A stretch of 24,525 nucleotides of DNA, from contig JBFGCA010000071.1 of the NCBI GenBank assembly GCA_041567315.1, positions 1 through 24,525 of the forward strand. Direction: 5' to 3'. The notes beneath the pieces were generated by a model. The model was given only the letters and a program-made list of their open reading frames with translations, was not told where the DNA came from and did no database searches. This DNA is from JBFGCA01 sp041567315. GTDB taxonomy: Bacteria > Acidobacteriota > Thermoanaerobaculia > Multivoradales > JAHEKO01. Below are positions 22,506-24,525 of the stretch, in pieces. Every line of letters starts with the position of its first letter. The stretch's first letter is position 1. The translations under genes and the position numbers were made by a program.

Positions 22506-22796
22506 CTAGACGCCTTCGAAGAACTCGATCGGCTTCTCGCCCGCCGCCAGGCGGACGTAGGCCTTCTTCCACTCCGGACGGCGGCCCACGAAGCGCCCCT
22601 GGCGCCGCACCTTGCCGCGCTGGCGCGCCACCCGCACCTCTGCCACCCGCACCTTGAACTGGGCCTCGACGGCCCGCTTGACGTCGATCTTGTTGGCCCG
22701 CAGATCCACCGCGAAGGCCACCGTGTTGCGGTCGTCCCGCTGCCGGGTGGACTTCTCGGTGATCAAGGGCCGGCGGATCACCTCCTGGATTCTCAC
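22506..22796 (-). CDS. rplW: 50S ribosomal protein L23
   Basis: 96 residues (100 in E. coli). uL23 is the main docking site at the exit tunnel for trigger factor and SRP. It reads RIQEVIRRPLITEKSTRQ, then NTVAFAVDLRANKIDVKRAVEAQFKVRVAEVR and WKKAYVRLAAGEKPIEFFEG. The start is the GTG at 22796, overlapping the rplD stop by four bases (GTGA). The same frame stays open far upstream, but that part is only the shadow of rplD. Confidence 0.97.
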   Translation of the reverse strand: MRIQEVIRRPLITEKSTRQRDDRNTVAFAVDLRANKIDVKRAVEAQFKVRVAEVRVARQRGKVRRQGRFVGRRPEWKKAYVRLAAGEKPIEFFEGV

Positions 22797-23416
22797 TGGC
22801 TCAGCACCTCCACCATGCGTCCGAGGGCCCGCTCGCTGACCACCAGATGCGGTCGGTCGACGACGTCGTAGACGTTGAGCGCCATGGCGTCGACGGTCTT
22901 GAGCCACGGGTTGTTGCGGGCCGCGAGCTGCAGCCTCTGGTTGTCGTGCTCGTCCACCAGCAGCACCTTCTCGCTGATGCCCAGCCCGGCCAGCAGCCGC
23001 GCCAGCTCGGCCGTCTTGTGGCTCTCCAGCTCGAGCGAGTCGAGCACCAGGATGCCGTTCTCGGCCAGCTTGCGCGACAGCGCCGACTTGAGGGCGTTGC
23101 GCTTCTCGCGGGCGCTCACGCCGGTGGCGTGGGAGCGCGACCGCGGGCCGTGGATGACGCCGCCGGTGCGCCACAGCGGGCTGCGGATGCTGCCCACGCG
23201 GGCCCGCCCGGTGCCCTTCTGGCGCCACGGCTTGCGACCCGAGCCGGCGACCTCGCCCCGGGTCTTGGTGTGGTGCGTCCCCTGGCGCTGGGCCGCCCGC
23301 CAGGCCGCGATGACGGCGTGGATCAGGTGCTCCTTGTACGGGTAGGCGAAGACCTTCTCGGGAAGGTCGATCTCCTTGACCTTCTTGTTCTTCAGACTCT
23401 TGACCGCGATCTTCAT
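22793..23416 (-). CDS. rplD: 50S ribosomal protein L4
   Basis: 207 residues (201 in E. coli). uL4 lines the exit tunnel with its long loop and in E. coli also regulates the S10 operon. The loop region shows TKTRGEVAGSGRKPWRQKGTGRARVGSIRSPLWRTGG (about 51-87), followed by the globular part ending in VLSQ. ATG start 13 bases after the rplC stop. No S10-type leader for regulation by L4 is visible, since only 31 bases separate tuf from rpsJ. Confidence 0.97.
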   Translation of the reverse strand: MKIAVKSLKNKKVKEIDLPEKVFAYPYKEHLIHAVIAAWRAAQRQGTHHTKTRGEVAGSGRKPWRQKGTGRARVGSIRSPLWRTGGVIHGPRSRSHATGVSAREKRNALKSALSRKLAENGILVLDSLELESHKTAELARLLAGLGISEKVLLVDEHDNQRLQLAARNNPWLKTVDAMALNVYDVVDRPHLVVSERALGRMVEVLSQ

Positions 23417-23429
23417 CTGCCGCCTCCGC

Positions 23430-24059
23430 TCAACCGCGCTTCGCCCGCTGGACCGCCAGATAGCCGTTCTTGGGGCCCGGCACCGCGCCCTCGAGGTAGA
23501 GCAGGTTCTCTTCGGCGTCCACCTTGAGGACGCGCAGGTTCTTGACCGTCACCCGCCGGTTGCCGGTCTGCCCCGGCAGCCGGGTGCCCGGGTAGACCCG
23601 CGAGGGATCGGCCGAGGAGCCGATCGAGCCCGGCGCGCGGTGGAACATCGAGCCGTGGGTGGCGCGGCCGCCGCTGAAACCGTGGCGCTTGACCACCCCC
23701 TGGAAGCCCTTGCCCTTGCTGACCCCGACCACGTCCACGAATTCGTCGATTTGGAACAGGTCGGCCTGCACCTGGTCGCCGGCCTTCCACTCTTCTTCGG
23801 GTTGGACCGCGAACTCGGCCAGCCGCCGCATCGGCGGCACCCCGGCCTTGGCGAAGTGCCCGCCCAGCGCCTGGCCGACGCGCCGCGCCGGGCGCTCCTC
23901 GACCAGCCCCAGCTGCACCGCCTCGTAGCCGTCGCTGGCGGCGGTCTTGCGCTGCACGACCAGGCAGGGGCCGGCCTTGACGACGGTGACCACCTGCGCG
24001 GTGCCGTCCTCGGCGAACAGTTGGGTCATCCCGATCTTCCTGCCCAGGATTCCGTTCAT
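23430..24059 (-). CDS. rplC: 50S ribosomal protein L3
   Basis: 209 residues, equal to E. coli. uL3 is one of the first proteins in 50S assembly and reaches close to the peptidyl-transferase centre. Diagnostic parts are GILGRKIGMTQLF, KGKGFQGVVKRHGFSGGRATHGSMFHRAPGSIGSSADPSRVYPG and PGQTGNRRVTVKNL, the region that contains the glutamine methylated by PrmB in E. coli. ATG start. Confidence 0.98.
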   Translation of the reverse strand: MNGILGRKIGMTQLFAEDGTAQVVTVVKAGPCLVVQRKTAASDGYEAVQLGLVEERPARRVGQALGGHFAKAGVPPMRRLAEFAVQPEEEWKAGDQVQADLFQIDEFVDVVGVSKGKGFQGVVKRHGFSGGRATHGSMFHRAPGSIGSSADPSRVYPGTRLPGQTGNRRVTVKNLRVLKVDAEENLLYLEGAVPGPKNGYLAVQRAKRG

Positions 24060-24092
24060 GGTCGAGTACCTTCTGCGCGTCCTTGCCGTCGT

Positions 24093-24410
<318 letters not shown>

Positions 24411-24441
24411 GGTCCTGCCCTTCGCGCGCCTTCGTTTCCGC

Positions 24442-24525
24442 CTACTCGAGGATGTCGGTGACGGTGCCGGCGCCGACGGTGCGACCGCCCTCGCGGATGG
24501 CGAACCGCACCCCCTTCTCCATGGC
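24442..24525 (-). CDS. tuf: Elongation factor Tu, C-terminal end (partial)
   Basis: The last 27 codons plus stop of a gene that enters from the right edge. The translation, MEKGVRFAIREGGRTVGAG followed by TVTDILE, is the C-terminal strand of domain III of EF-Tu, which binds aminoacyl-tRNA and brings it to the ribosome. Its position just before rpsJ matches the usual end of the str operon (rpsL-rpsG-fusA-tuf). Confidence 0.95.
   Translation of the reverse strand, partial: AMEKGVRFAIREGGRTVGAGTVTDILE

Noticed and set aside
22797..23228. An upstream extension of the L23 frame by 144 codons
   Set aside because: It lies over rplD and encodes Arg/Ala/Gly-rich shadow sequence; the GTG at 22796 matches the family start and overlaps the rplD stop.

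Overview
The window is very GC-rich: three 60-base lines counted by hand gave 67% (1741-1800), 82% (13561-13620) and about 50% (601-720, the exception). It is almost entirely housekeeping sequence. The combination of a bactofilin, a LexA with a self-cleavage domain, a PilT-type ATPase, paired M16 peptidases, an EF-G paralogue and a merged str-S10-spc-alpha ribosomal locus suggests a high-GC Gram-negative bacterium. Acidobacteriota is my first guess and Myxococcota/Deltaproteobacteria the alternative. This is inference from protein style, not from a tree.

Layout. (1) 1-714 is AT-richer than the rest. It holds one small intact gene of unknown function (185-409, minus) preceded by a translationally coupled partner broken by a single-base frameshift (406-665, minus), plus an unassigned end (1-184). 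(2) 715-2837 (minus) is a likely lexA-pilT-like operon; the ATPase carries a C-terminal coiled coil. (3) 2838-2972 is a divergent promoter region, with a predicted leaderless lexA promoter and a bactofilin promoter carrying a perfect small palindrome. (4) 2973-6911 (plus) is a coupled operon of bactofilin, a methyltransferase-like protein and two M16 peptidase-family proteins, the first with the zinc site and the second with the R/Y motif. (5) 7015-9090 (plus) is an EF-G-like GTPase with altered G motifs, apparently with its own extended -10 promoter. (6) 9116-24525 (minus) is an unbroken ribosomal superoperon. It is transcribed from right to left in the order tuf(end)-rpsJ-rplC-rplD-rplW-rplB-rpsS-rplV-rpsC-rplP-rpmC-rpsQ-rplN-rplX-rplE-rpsZ-rpsH-rplF-rplR-rpsE-rpmD-rplO-secY-adk-map-infA-rpmJ-rpsM-rpsK-rpsD-rpoA-rplQ. 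It converges on the EF-G-like gene with only 25 bases between the two stop codons.

How the genes work together. The superoperon makes small and large ribosomal subunit proteins, the RNA polymerase alpha subunit, the SecY translocon, initiation factor 1, methionine aminopeptidase and adenylate kinase from one tightly packed transcript with many overlapping stop/start codons. S4, S14, L24 and L36 all keep their zinc-binding cysteines. No tRNA, rRNA, CRISPR array or insertion sequence was seen. I found no clearly new biological system. The items most worth a second look are the lexA-pilT coiled-coil operon with its leaderless promoter, the degraded two-gene module at the left end, and the motif changes in the EF-G paralogue.
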